DNA of 64,000 nt from Galbibacter sp048266365 (GTDB lineage Bacteria > Bacteroidota > Bacteroidia > Flavobacteriales > Flavobacteriaceae). The stretch covers positions 62,001-126,000 of the forward strand of contig NZ_JBLWZP010000008.1 in assembly GCF_048266365.1 (NCBI RefSeq), read 5' to 3'. Shown piece by piece: positions 52,131-61,104 of this stretch. The position numbers and the translations under genes were made by a program. A model generated the notes under the pieces. It did no database searches and had not been told where the DNA came from. It worked only from the letters and a program-made list of their open reading frames with translations. The stretch's first letter is position 1; each line of letters starts with the position of its first letter.

Positions 52131-52544
52131 ATGAAAATCAAACTATTAACGCTATTGTTATTTATAACATGTCCTTGTCTGTTGCTCGCTCAAGAAGGGG
52201 ACCAATGGTCGGATAAAGTCTATTCTGTAGAAGGAAAGTGGAAAATACAGGAAGATTCAGGAGTACTTTATTTTGAATTAGGTAGTGATTTCATGACCCT
52301 TGCCGGACCAGATCTTAAAGTATACCTGTCTCCAATAGCAATCCAAGACATTGACGATAGAGATGCTATTGACAAGAAAGGAGGTGTGATGATCGCTGGA
52401 TTAAAATCAAATAAAGGTGCTCAAAAGTATCCCATTCCAGAGGGAATTCAGCCTAGTGATTATAAATCCTTAGTGATCTTTTGTCCTAAGTTTTCTGTGG
52501 TATGGGGAGGCGTCTCTCTAGAGACAGAAAGCAAAGTGGAGTAA
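52131..52544 (+). CDS. DM13-domain exported protein
   Basis: 137 residues with a signal peptide (about 1-20, cleaved near LLAQ) and a DM13 domain: GKWKIQEDSGVLYFELGSDFMTLAGPDLKVYLS and SDYKSLVIFCPKFSVVWGG with the conserved Cys. DM13 is proposed to be a redox or electron-transfer domain in animals and bacteria, without firm proof. Following selO, msrA and msrB on one strand, it may belong to the same stress unit. The signal peptide places it in the periplasm or envelope. Confidence 0.87.
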   Translation: MKIKLLTLLLFITCPCLLLAQEGDQWSDKVYSVEGKWKIQEDSGVLYFELGSDFMTLAGPDLKVYLSPIAIQDIDDRDAIDKKGGVMIAGLKSNKGAQKYPIPEGIQPSDYKSLVIFCPKFSVVWGGVSLETESKVE

Positions 52545-52550
52545 ACGGCC

Positions 52551-53312
52551 TTATGATTGTTCAAAAGTCTTGAGTTCCATGGAGACCCCGTCAAAGACGG
52601 CATAGGTATAATAGTGAATCCAATCACCAAGATTTATATAGTGACTGTCATCTCCCAGAGGAATTTCCAGGGGTAGATGTCGGTGTCCAAACACGAAATA
52701 GTCACGATGCTTTTGCTCCAATTTTCGTTTGGAATATTGCACCAACCATTCTTTGTCCTCACCTAAGAAGGTAATGTCTTCGTCCCCGGAAATTAATTTA
52801 TTCTTTACCGAGAGGTATTGAGCAAGACGAACTCCAAGATCTGGGTGCAACCATCTAAAAAACCATTTTGCCACAGGGTTGGTAAACAACTTTTTCATAC
52901 GCTTATATCCTTTGTCTCCCGGACCTAAACCATCGCCATGACCTATAAAAAAGGTTTTGTCATTAAAACGGAACTCTTTAGGTTGATGAAAGACAGGAAT
53001 ATTGAGTTCCTCTTCAAAGTACCCTTGCATCCAGAGATCGTGATTACCGACAAAATAGTAAACTGGGATTCCGCGGTCCGTTATTTCTGCAAGCTTTCCA
53101 AGAGTTCTGGTAAAGCCTTTAGGTACCACCGATTTATATTCAAACCAAAAATCAAACAAATCACCCAGAAGAAAAATAGCCTCAGCATCTTGGCTTATGG
53201 TATCTAGCCAATTCACGAATTTTTTTTCGCGAACCAAACTCTCCTTTTGTGTAGGTGCCCCAAGGTGATTGTCGGAGGCAAAATATATTTTTTTACCCTT
53301 TGGAATTTGCAT
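52551..53312 (-). CDS. lpxH: UDP-2,3-diacylglucosamine diphosphatase
   Basis: LpxH hydrolyses UDP-2,3-diacylglucosamine to lipid X in lipid A synthesis. 253 residues of the calcineurin-like fold with metal-binding motifs SDNHLGA, GDLFDFWFEY, VGNHDLWM, IGHGDGLGPGD and FGHRHLP. The length and FWFEY segment fit Bacteroidota LpxH. queD lies 52 bases upstream on the same strand. It is membrane-associated on the cytosolic side in known cases. Confidence 0.92.
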   Translation of the reverse strand: MQIPKGKKIYFASDNHLGAPTQKESLVREKKFVNWLDTISQDAEAIFLLGDLFDFWFEYKSVVPKGFTRTLGKLAEITDRGIPVYYFVGNHDLWMQGYFEEELNIPVFHQPKEFRFNDKTFFIGHGDGLGPGDKGYKRMKKLFTNPVAKWFFRWLHPDLGVRLAQYLSVKNKLISGDEDITFLGEDKEWLVQYSKRKLEQKHRDYFVFGHRHLPLEIPLGDDSHYINLGDWIHYYTYAVFDGVSMELKTFEQS

Positions 53313-53364
53313 TCGGTGTGTTTTGTCGTAAAGATATAATAATTAGTGAACTTGAAGATCCGTA

Positions 53365-53820
53365 TTAACCATTATCACTGGCGTACCATTCCGCATACGA
53401 GCTTTCTGTTTCTTGAAGTTTAAGCGCGAATAGTTTGATATGCTTGGGAAGTCGTTTTCGGATTTTAGCCGCAAAATGAACAACCATATTCTCACTTGTA
53501 GGCTGGTAATCCACTAAGATCACATGATGACCTCGATCTGACAACTCTTTTGCAAGTTCTTTGTGTGGCGTATTTTGATTAAATACAGTAGCGTGATCAA
53601 AGTGATCGACAATTTCTTCTTTTACGATTTTCTTCAAATCCCCAAAATCAATTACCATACCTAGTTTGACATCTTTAGGATCGGTTATTGGACTCCCGAT
53701 AACGGTCACTGATAGCTTGTAACTATGTCCGTGTACATTTCTGCACTTCCCGTCATAGCCATAGAGTGCGTGCCCGGTTTCAAAACTAAATTGCTTGGTA
53801 ATTCTGATTGTATCCATCAC
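53365..53820 (-). CDS. queD: 6-carboxytetrahydropterin synthase
   Basis: QueD converts dihydroneopterin triphosphate to 6-carboxytetrahydropterin in queuosine/preQ0 synthesis. 151 residues with zinc ligands His17, His30 and His32, the catalytic Cys26 in GKCRNVHGHSYK, MVIDFGDLK and a final PTSENMV...KLQETESSYAEW. The length is slightly above average. An exact -7 box, TATCTTTG on the minus strand, lies at 53841-53834. Met1 or Met2 may be the start. Confidence 0.93.
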   Translation of the reverse strand: MMDTIRITKQFSFETGHALYGYDGKCRNVHGHSYKLSVTVIGSPITDPKDVKLGMVIDFGDLKKIVKEEIVDHFDHATVFNQNTPHKELAKELSDRGHHVILVDYQPTSENMVVHFAAKIRKRLPKHIKLFALKLQETESSYAEWYASDNG

Positions 53821-53833
53821 ATAAAAATTTGTG

Positions 53834-53841
53834 CAAAGATA
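53834..53841 (-). promoter_or_regulatory. -7 box of queD
   Basis: TATCTTTG on the minus strand is an exact TAnnTTTG match, 14 bases before the start. Confidence 0.55.
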
Positions 53842-53876
53842 CTACAGAATTTCTAGCCTGACAGCACGAATTAAAA

Positions 53877-53890
53877 TGTTATCGATTACA
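53877..53890. promoter_or_regulatory. LacI-type operator candidate, upstream copy
   Basis: TGTTATCGATTACA is a palindrome with one mismatched pair, centred on CG like most LacI/GalR-family operators. It shares the ATCGAT core with the copy at 54041-54054, 164 bases away, which would allow looping. Confidence 0.5.
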
Positions 53891-54010
53891 TTCTATTGAT
53901 GATTTATGCATAATCCATCCTCAATCAAATGGTATTTTACCTTCAACATCAAATAATAGGTAATATTTGATGTCCTAAATTACAAATACGCATAAAATTT
54001 AACTTAAAAT

Positions 54011-54040
54011 TTGGATATTTATAATTTATAAATATATTTG
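54011..54040 (+). promoter_or_regulatory. Promoter of the pectin locus (susC)
   Basis: TTG at 54011-54013 and TATATTTG at 54033-54040 have a 19-base spacer, an exact -33/-7 pair. A palindromic operator follows without a gap. Confidence 0.7.
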
Positions 54041-54054
54041 TGTAATCGATTGCA
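54041..54054. promoter_or_regulatory. LacI-type operator candidate, directly after the susC -7 box
   Basis: TGTAATCGATTGCA is a CG-centred palindrome with one mismatched pair. Lying over the likely transcription start, it fits repression by a LacI/GalR-family regulator, none of which is encoded in the window. Confidence 0.58.
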
Positions 54055-54105
54055 TTTTACAATCGTTTAATTAGCAGTACTAAACAACTACTTAAAACCA
54101 ATTTT

Positions 54106-57100
54106 ATGAAACACCGAAGTTCTTCAAATGCCTCAGATCATTGTTTGAATTTGAGTGATCTTATACAGAAGCCTCCAAAGCAATGGCAATTATCTGTGGT
54201 TTTGCTTTTTTTTGCTCTCTTTACTACAACGATTTCGGCACAACAAATTCAAGTTGCCGGTACCGTTGAAGCCGGTGACGGTGGCGGTCCGCTTCCTGGG
54301 GTAACTGTGATAGAGAAAGGTGTAAGCAACGGAACCTCTACTGATTTTGATGGTGTATTTTCACTAAGCGTTTCTAGTCCGGAATCTGTTCTAGTATTCT
54401 CTTATATTGGGTACGCTTCTAAGGAAGTCGCTGTAGGAAATCAAACCACTATTAACGTCGTGCTACAAGAAGATATCAATCAGCTGGATGAGGTTGTACT
54501 TATCGATTATGGTTATGGCAAGGTGAAACAATCGGATATGACTGGTTCTGTAGCCACGATGACTAGTTCTGAAATTTCTAAAATACCCGTAGCCAGTGCG
54601 GCTGAGGTTCTCTCAGGGAGATTACCCGGGGTGAATGTCACTACTGCAGACGGTGAGCCGGGAGCTGAAATTCGCATTCGTATTCGTGGTGGAGGATCCA
54701 TAACACAGGACAATTCTCCGCTTTTTGTGGTTGATGGATTTATTGTGAGTAGTATAACAGACGTTCCACCTAACGATATCCAAAGTATTGATGTTTTAAA
54801 AGATGCTGCAGCTACTGCTGTTTATGGAGCTCAGGCTTCTAACGGTGTGGTGGTTATTACTACCAAATCCCCTAAAGTGGGAAAGGTGTCTATCTCTTAT
54901 AACAATTATTTTCAGTTTAGTGAATTGCCAAAAGACAGGCGTTATGAAGTGCTTTCACCTTATGAATATGTGATGGCAAATTATGAGTATGCTAGGCTAC
55001 AAGGTCAAACTGTGGTGGATGACTTTGAAAAGTATTTTGGAAAATATGATGATTTAGAATTGTATAAATCCAAGCCAGCAACAGACTGGCAAGAAGAGTT
55101 GTTTGGCGGCCCTAGAATGTCTCAATATCATAATTTGAGTGTTAGTGGTGGGACTGAACAAACTAAAATGCGATTGAGTGTTACCCGTAACAATGACGAA
55201 GGACTCTTAACCGGATCGGCATACCAGAGAACTTCTATCAATTTTAAATTAAATCAAAAGCTGGCTAATCCACTGTATCTAGATGTTTCTGCTCGAATCA
55301 CTAATACAGAAATCGACGGTGCCGGTACCTCAAATAATGCACAATTAAAAATTAAAGACGCAGTACAAGCTAGGCCTGTTAATGGTATCGCGGATGAATT
55401 GGACATCGATTTAAATAGTCCGAATTCTGACAACGATTATCAACAATTTTTATTGAGTTTGGTCGATCCTACAGAATTGGTCAAGCAGGATTGGAGACAA
55501 CGAAGCACCTATAATTATGTGCTTAACGCAGGTCTAACATGGTCGATTACTCCAGATTTGGACCTCAAAACGGTCTACACCGATCAGCGCAGATTCCGAG
55601 AGGACTTACGATTTTATGGACCACTTACAAGTGAATCTTTTAACAACGGAGGAAGTATGCCTCTTGGACAAAAGGATGATCGTGACAATACTTCTTACCG
55701 ATGGTTATCGACCTTGAATTATAAAAAACAATGGTCGTCAGATTATAAATTGGACTTCTTACTTGGTTTTGAAATGTCATCTTCTTCCGGGAAACGCTCT
55801 TTTATCCGAGCAGAAGATTTTAGACTGTCTATTACACCTGAAGAATTATTCGCCAATATGGCATTTGGACGTGTGGATAGACTTTCTACCTCGGAAGATA
55901 CCGATATTAACAGACGCTCCGCTTTTGGTCGTTTGGATTTCCAGCTTTGGGAGCGGTTCATTTGGACTTTGACTTTTAGGGCTGATGAATCGAGCCGATT
56001 CTCCGAAGGTAATAGATTGGGTGTTTTTCCTGCCTTGGCTTTTGCCTGGAAACTTAAGAATGAAAAATTTATGGAAGATGTGGATTTTGTCGATGACCTA
56101 AAACTAAGAGTTACTTATGGAGAAACAGGGAATGATCGGATTGATGCCACTGCAACTCAGTTTTTATTTTCGGCTACAACCAATCGCGGGCCAGGTTTTG
56201 GAAATGTAGACAATGTGTATTATACCCCTAGCAGTGATATTTTGTATAACCCTGATTTAAAATGGGAAACTACAGTTACCAATAATATAGGTTTGGATTT
56301 TACGCTGTTTAATCATAGGTTAAGAGGAAGTCTTGACTATTATAAAAACGAAACCAGGGATCTACTTTTGGCCTCTGCCATTCCTAATAATACAGGGTTT
56401 TCAGAACAGTGGGATAATATTGGTTCCACTTCAAATCAAGGTGTTGAATTTGGGGCAACAGGCTACATCATAGAGCATAAGGATTTTAGCCTCTCTGCTA
56501 ATTTCAATATTGGTGCCAATACCTTCAGAATTGAAGAGCTTGACGGAACTACGGAGCGCTTTCAGCGATCCAACTGGGCCAGTACAGATTTGAATAATAT
56601 TAATGATTACTACCTTCAAGTAGGAGGAAAAATTGGAGATATATACGGTTATGTGACTGATGGCATGTATACTGTGGATGATTTTGAGCGCTATGATGAG
56701 GTCTCTGGTGAATACATTTTAAAAGAAGGAATCCCGTCTTCCGGTTCTGTGGTAGGAAATACCGACACCCGTCCTGGTTTTTTAAAATTAAAAGACTTGG
56801 ACGGCAATGGAGAGATAAATGCTGATGATCGTAAGGTCATTGGAAATGCACTTCCTGATTTTCAAGGAGGGTTTGGGTTGAGTGCACGATACAAAGGCTT
56901 CGATTTTTCTATTTTCTTTAATTATCAATATGGTAATGATGTATACAATACAGGTAAAATTCAATACAATCAGTTTAGAAGGGTGACTTATGGTAATCTT
57001 TTAAACACCATGAGCATGGACAATCGTTATACATATATCGATGTCGATGGACAACTAACTGGTGTAGCTGGAGGTGTGGTAACGGATTTAAATCAGCTAG

Positions 57101-57429
57101 AACAATTAAATGGGGACAAAAATATATGGTCTCATAGTAGCCATGGGATTGCAGGAGCAGTAGTACACTCGTGGGCTATAGAGGATGGTTCTTTCCTACG
57201 GCTTAACAACTTAACTGTAGGATATAACTTGCCAAGAAAATGGATATCCAAGCTTGGAATGACACAATTTAGAGTTTATGCCACTGGTAGAAATCTAAAA
57301 TTATGGACTAATTATTCAGGATATGATCCTGAAGTGAACTCTTCAAATAACGGACTGACTCCAGGAGTGGATTATTCTTCCTTCCCTAGAAGTCGTTCCT
57401 ACACCTTCGGTCTAAACCTAACTTTTTAA
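54106..57429 (+). CDS. SusC/RagA-family TonB-dependent receptor of the pectin locus
   Basis: 1107 residues. An N-terminal stretch of about 26 residues precedes the hydrophobic signal core (SVVLLFFALFTTTISAQ), as often in flavobacterial SusC. Then come a carboxypeptidase-regulatory-like domain (about 48-128, PLPGVTVIEKGVSNGTSTDFDGVFSL), a plug with RLPGVNVTTADGEPGAEIRIRIRGGGSI and PLFVVDG (about 135-255), and a 22-strand barrel ending in SYTFGLNLTF. It should import oligogalacturonides together with the SusD lipoprotein 12 bases downstream. Pectin as substrate is inferred from the enzymes that follow. Confidence 0.95.
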   Translation: MKHRSSSNASDHCLNLSDLIQKPPKQWQLSVVLLFFALFTTTISAQQIQVAGTVEAGDGGGPLPGVTVIEKGVSNGTSTDFDGVFSLSVSSPESVLVFSYIGYASKEVAVGNQTTINVVLQEDINQLDEVVLIDYGYGKVKQSDMTGSVATMTSSEISKIPVASAAEVLSGRLPGVNVTTADGEPGAEIRIRIRGGGSITQDNSPLFVVDGFIVSSITDVPPNDIQSIDVLKDAAATAVYGAQASNGVVVITTKSPKVGKVSISYNNYFQFSELPKDRRYEVLSPYEYVMANYEYARLQGQTVVDDFEKYFGKYDDLELYKSKPATDWQEELFGGPRMSQYHNLSVSGGTEQTKMRLSVTRNNDEGLLTGSAYQRTSINFKLNQKLANPLYLDVSARITNTEIDGAGTSNNAQLKIKDAVQARPVNGIADELDIDLNSPNSDNDYQQFLLSLVDPTELVKQDWRQRSTYNYVLNAGLTWSITPDLDLKTVYTDQRRFREDLRFYGPLTSESFNNGGSMPLGQKDDRDNTSYRWLSTLNYKKQWSSDYKLDFLLGFEMSSSSGKRSFIRAEDFRLSITPEELFANMAFGRVDRLSTSEDTDINRRSAFGRLDFQLWERFIWTLTFRADESSRFSEGNRLGVFPALAFAWKLKNEKFMEDVDFVDDLKLRVTYGETGNDRIDATATQFLFSATTNRGPGFGNVDNVYYTPSSDILYNPDLKWETTVTNNIGLDFTLFNHRLRGSLDYYKNETRDLLLASAIPNNTGFSEQWDNIGSTSNQGVEFGATGYIIEHKDFSLSANFNIGANTFRIEELDGTTERFQRSNWASTDLNNINDYYLQVGGKIGDIYGYVTDGMYTVDDFERYDEVSGEYILKEGIPSSGSVVGNTDTRPGFLKLKDLDGNGEINADDRKVIGNALPDFQGGFGLSARYKGFDFSIFFNYQYGNDVYNTGKIQYNQFRRVTYGNLLNTMSMDNRYTYIDVDGQLTGVAGGVVTDLNQLEQLNGDKNIWSHSSHGIAGAVVHSWAIEDGSFLRLNNLTVGYNLPRKWISKLGMTQFRVYATGRNLKLWTNYSGYDPEVNSSNNGLTPGVDYSSFPRSRSYTFGLNLTF

Positions 57430-57441
57430 TCCTTTTGAACA

Positions 57442-59268
57442 ATGAAAAATATAACAAGTTTATTTAAAATAGGATTTACATCATTTAGCCTGATACTATT
57501 ACTTTCGGCCTGTAGTGATGACTTCATGGAACCTGACTCTATTTCAACCTTCGATGACGAGTACATCTATTCCAATGTAGATGATGCGAGAAACGGAGTC
57601 AATGCGGTTTACTCTTACTTTAATCAAGATGCCTTTCGTTCGCGTTTATCGAACAACTTTACTGGAAATACGGATATTGAACATCAATCTGGATGGTCAA
57701 GTAATTCGGATCGTTATCAAATATGGAACTTAGATGCTCTTCCTAGCAACAGGGATTTGGATATTGTGTGGACCTATGCTTATAGAGCTATCAGGGATGC
57801 CAATATCGCTATTGAAGGTATTACGATGAGTGGTAATCTAGAAAATCAAGATGAAACCATTCGAAAAACTTTTCATCAGCTATTAGGAGAGGCCTATACA
57901 CTTAGGGCTTATTGGTACAGTATGCTTATTTATTACTTTGGAGATGTTCCATACGTGGTCAAAGCGCCAAAGGCAGGAGAAGAATTTAATTTACCCAAAA
58001 CACCAAGAAATGAAATTCTAAGTGGTGAGATTCAGAATCTAATTAATGTTGAAGAACAAATGTTATGGGCGGACCAAACCACCTATGGTGTAGAGCAGGT
58101 CAACAGAGAATACACCTTAGGAATGATTGCTCGTTTATCCTTGCAAAGAGGGGGACACTATCTTAAACCAAATCTTACTCTTGGTCGAGAAAGCGATTAT
58201 CTTGATTATTATCAGATTGCTAAGGAGTATACACAAAAGTTGATCACACTTAAGGATCGTCCTCTTCCAGAGGATTTTGGACAGATATTTCTCAACAACG
58301 TAACCTTTCAAACTCCCACAAACAGTGAAATCCTTTTCGAGGTTCCTTTTTCACTTAACAGTGGAGATGTGGGTTGGAACATAGGAATTGAGGTAGAAGG
58401 CGGACCAACGTCTTCACATGCATACGGTTCAGGAAATAACTATATGGCTATGCCAGTAACCTACTACTTCTCCTTTGATACCTTAGATATTAGAAGAGAT
58501 GTTACCTGTGGGTTATACAGAATAAACAAAGATTTTGAAGCTGAGTTTATCAACGGTCCGATGAATATTTCTCAAGGAAAGTGGGGGCGTCATTTATTGA
58601 AAACACCTCCAGGAGCTTCAACGGCAAAGAGTACTGGCATTAACTGGCCTATGATGAGATATGCCGATGTATTGTTAATGTTTGCAGAGGCCGAGAATGA
58701 ATTAAACGGACCTACTGCTCCTGCACAAGAGGCCTTAAAGCGTGTTCGTCAAAGAGCTTTTAACAGTGAAAATTGGGCAGAGAAAGTAGATTTGTACGTT
58801 ACAGAAGTGTCTATGAATAAATCCAGCTTCTTCAATGCAATTGTCGATGAACGTGCCTGGGAATTCGGGGGAGAGATGATTCGAAAATATGAACTCATTC
58901 GCTGGGGCATATATTCGGATAAAGTAGCAGAAACAGTTGAAGGATTAAAAGAATTAGCCGATCAGGCCTATAATGGAACTACAGATTTACCGGATTATAT
59001 GTATTGGAAATTAGATCCAGAAGGAAAATTCACCATTTTAAATCCTAATACTAAAGTTATTGCACCACCAGATGATACTTGGAATCAAGTGCAATTTTTA
59101 TTGGATCTTCACGATGAGACTACCACTTATGATGAATGGATTACTAGGGATTGGGAAAACTATATAAACGGGCCTCAACCAGGAATTGTACGCTATATTT
59201 TCCCGATACCCACATTAGCAGTGGAGAACAGTCAAGGAACATTAAGCAACGATGGATACGGATTTTAG
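57442..59268 (+). CDS. SusD/RagB-family glycan-binding lipoprotein
   Basis: 608 residues with a lipoprotein signal ending LSAC (Cys24) and SDDF after it, the surface-export type. The SusD fold is shown by FHQLLGEAYTLRAYWYSMLIYYFGDVPYV (TPR-like helices, about 145-175), LGMIARLSLQRGGHYL, WPMMRYADVLLMFAEAENELNG and DERAWEFGGEMIRKYELIRWG near the C-terminus. It acts as the lid of the SusC receptor and captures the glycan. Co-transcribed with susC. Confidence 0.95.
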   Translation: MKNITSLFKIGFTSFSLILLLSACSDDFMEPDSISTFDDEYIYSNVDDARNGVNAVYSYFNQDAFRSRLSNNFTGNTDIEHQSGWSSNSDRYQIWNLDALPSNRDLDIVWTYAYRAIRDANIAIEGITMSGNLENQDETIRKTFHQLLGEAYTLRAYWYSMLIYYFGDVPYVVKAPKAGEEFNLPKTPRNEILSGEIQNLINVEEQMLWADQTTYGVEQVNREYTLGMIARLSLQRGGHYLKPNLTLGRESDYLDYYQIAKEYTQKLITLKDRPLPEDFGQIFLNNVTFQTPTNSEILFEVPFSLNSGDVGWNIGIEVEGGPTSSHAYGSGNNYMAMPVTYYFSFDTLDIRRDVTCGLYRINKDFEAEFINGPMNISQGKWGRHLLKTPPGASTAKSTGINWPMMRYADVLLMFAEAENELNGPTAPAQEALKRVRQRAFNSENWAEKVDLYVTEVSMNKSSFFNAIVDERAWEFGGEMIRKYELIRWGIYSDKVAETVEGLKELADQAYNGTTDLPDYMYWKLDPEGKFTILNPNTKVIAPPDDTWNQVQFLLDLHDETTTYDEWITRDWENYINGPQPGIVRYIFPIPTLAVENSQGTLSNDGYGF

Positions 59269-59289
59269 ATCAACTAAAAAAAAACTAAG

Positions 59290-60963
59290 ATGAAATTCAA
59301 CAAAAGTATATTTAACAATCGGCTCCTGATTATGTTGCTTCTAGGCACCGGGTTTTTTATTGCCTGTAGTGATGATGATGCGGCTGAGCTTGAGAAAACA
59401 AGATTATTTCGTCCAGTGCTAAACGAAGAGTTGTACGCTGAGGGCAATAGTATAATCGTAGATATGGGTAGCTTAAAAGCAGCTGAGTCGTATAGCTTGG
59501 AAGTTAGTAGAGATACATTTGCTACTCTGGATTACAGCTTTAAAACGGACACCAGTTTTGTGACCATTGATGAAAAATTGGTAGGTGAAGAATTGTTTTG
59601 GAATACCTTATACCAGGTAAGGGTCACCGCTCATGCTTCGGATCCCCAATACGATTCTAAGGTATCAGATTTGGGGAATGTGCGTACGCAGCGTTTCCCC
59701 ACGATTTTGAATATTCCAAAGGTTTATGATGTTACTGATGTAGCTGCCCGGGTAAGTTGGACACCAACTGGAGCGGCGGTGACCTCTATTCAGGCCTTTG
59801 CAGCTGAGGATTTAAAATTAAGCACACCACTCTTTGATCCCGTTCTAGTAGAGTCAGATCAGCAAGAAACGGGGGAGAGTTTTGTATATGGACTAGAGCC
59901 GGAAACCGATTATCAGATAGCCATTTACAGTGGTACTGAAATTCGAGGTTGGGTAAATTATAGTACCAAAGTAGCAGATATTGATCCGAGTTCACCTAAT
60001 GTGATTGATCTTACGCAGAATGAAAGTCCTTCTGCAGTGGCTGACGCTGTAGCATCAGCGGCTGATGGAGCAATAATACTGGTTAAACGTGGTGTCACCT
60101 ATGATTTACCACAGGATGATTTAACCAAATCTATCACCATTCGTGCTGCCTACGGTTTTGGTCCACAGAAAGCTAAATTGTATACCACCGGAAACTGGAA
60201 TATTGCTGAGAACAGCAATATTGATCACATTAAGTTTATCGATTTAGAAATTAGAGGTGAAGATTTCAGCGGGGATTATGTCTTTAATCCAAACACCGAT
60301 AATGTATATGTTCGAGAGTTGAGTTTTGAAAACTGTGAGATAGGTACCTTTAGGGGGATCATGAGAATACGGGGAACTGTAGAAATTGATAACTATATCA
60401 TAAATAACAGTGTCGTTGACAGTATTGGTGGCTATGGAATCATTACAACCGATACAAGCCCAAGTGATCCTATGACGGCACATGTTAACAATATTGTTTT
60501 AAGTAACAGTACGTTTAATAAAATTGACACCGGAATTCAGTCCCAAAATAATTCACAATCACTGACTATAGAGGGTTGCACCTTTGCCAACTTCATCGTA
60601 CCTGGTGGTCGATTACTTCGCTATAGAGGTGGCGAGGGAAATAATAATATTATTAATGGAATCACTATTAATAATTCCATTTTTGGACATAGTTGGGATC
60701 AGTCTGGATTAGGTGAATATGGTGGTATTCAAGGAATAGGAGAAGGTTTGGAAGCAACGAATATATCGCTGTTAAACAACTATAGTACTCAGAACTTTAC
60801 CTTTGCGGAAGGAAAAGAGATTCCTGGTTTTAGCGTCGGTAATTACAGTAATACACAAGAAGATTTATGGATGAACCCGGAAGTTAATGACTTTAATTTT
60901 AAAGACACTGGTTTTTCTGGAAAATACACAGCTGGTGATCCTCGTTGGAGAGCCAAGCTGTAA
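59290..60963 (+). CDS. DUF5123/DUF4957-type surface lipoprotein of the pectin locus
   Basis: 557 residues with a lipoprotein signal ending FIAC (Cys26) followed by SDDD, a surface-export signal. The first part (about 30-230) holds two fibronectin-like domains (VDMGSLKAAESYSLEVSRD; YDVTDVAARVSWTPTG). From about 240 a right-handed beta-helix begins, with repeated short strands (IDHIKFIDLEIRGEDF, VRELSFENCEIGTFRGIMRIRG, NNIVLSNSTFNKIDTGIQSQNN), as in DUF4957/DUF5123 proteins of pectin loci. No lyase catalytic residues were recognised, so it is more likely a surface glycan-binding protein than an enzyme. Confidence 0.83.
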   Translation: MKFNKSIFNNRLLIMLLLGTGFFIACSDDDAAELEKTRLFRPVLNEELYAEGNSIIVDMGSLKAAESYSLEVSRDTFATLDYSFKTDTSFVTIDEKLVGEELFWNTLYQVRVTAHASDPQYDSKVSDLGNVRTQRFPTILNIPKVYDVTDVAARVSWTPTGAAVTSIQAFAAEDLKLSTPLFDPVLVESDQQETGESFVYGLEPETDYQIAIYSGTEIRGWVNYSTKVADIDPSSPNVIDLTQNESPSAVADAVASAADGAIILVKRGVTYDLPQDDLTKSITIRAAYGFGPQKAKLYTTGNWNIAENSNIDHIKFIDLEIRGEDFSGDYVFNPNTDNVYVRELSFENCEIGTFRGIMRIRGTVEIDNYIINNSVVDSIGGYGIITTDTSPSDPMTAHVNNIVLSNSTFNKIDTGIQSQNNSQSLTIEGCTFANFIVPGGRLLRYRGGEGNNNIINGITINNSIFGHSWDQSGLGEYGGIQGIGEGLEATNISLLNNYSTQNFTFAEGKEIPGFSVGNYSNTQEDLWMNPEVNDFNFKDTGFSGKYTAGDPRWRAKL

Positions 60964-60977
60964 GCAATGGAATTGAA

Positions 60978-61006
60978 TTGTTTTAGTTTGTTTGTAGTTA
61001 AATTTG
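60978..61006 (+). promoter_or_regulatory. Internal promoter before the lyase-esterase gene
   Basis: TTG at 60978-60980 and TAAATTTG at 60999-61006 have an 18-base spacer. They lie just after the stop of the DUF5123-type gene, so the enzyme genes may also be expressed apart from susCD. Confidence 0.55.
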
Positions 61007-61022
61007 CATTAAGCTGAGAAAC

Positions 61023-61044
61023 GCACCGGTATATGTACCGGTGC
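61023..61044 (+). repeat. Perfect hairpin in the pectin-locus spacer
   Basis: GCACCGGTA and TACCGGTGC form a perfect 9-bp stem with a TATG loop. No T run follows, so it is not a typical terminator; it could stabilise or mark a cleavage point in the mRNA, or be an operator. Confidence 0.6.
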
Positions 61045-61104
61045 ACTACTCAGTGCAGCATTATACAGACAAGCCACACAAGTGAATCATATAAAAAATA
61101 ACGT

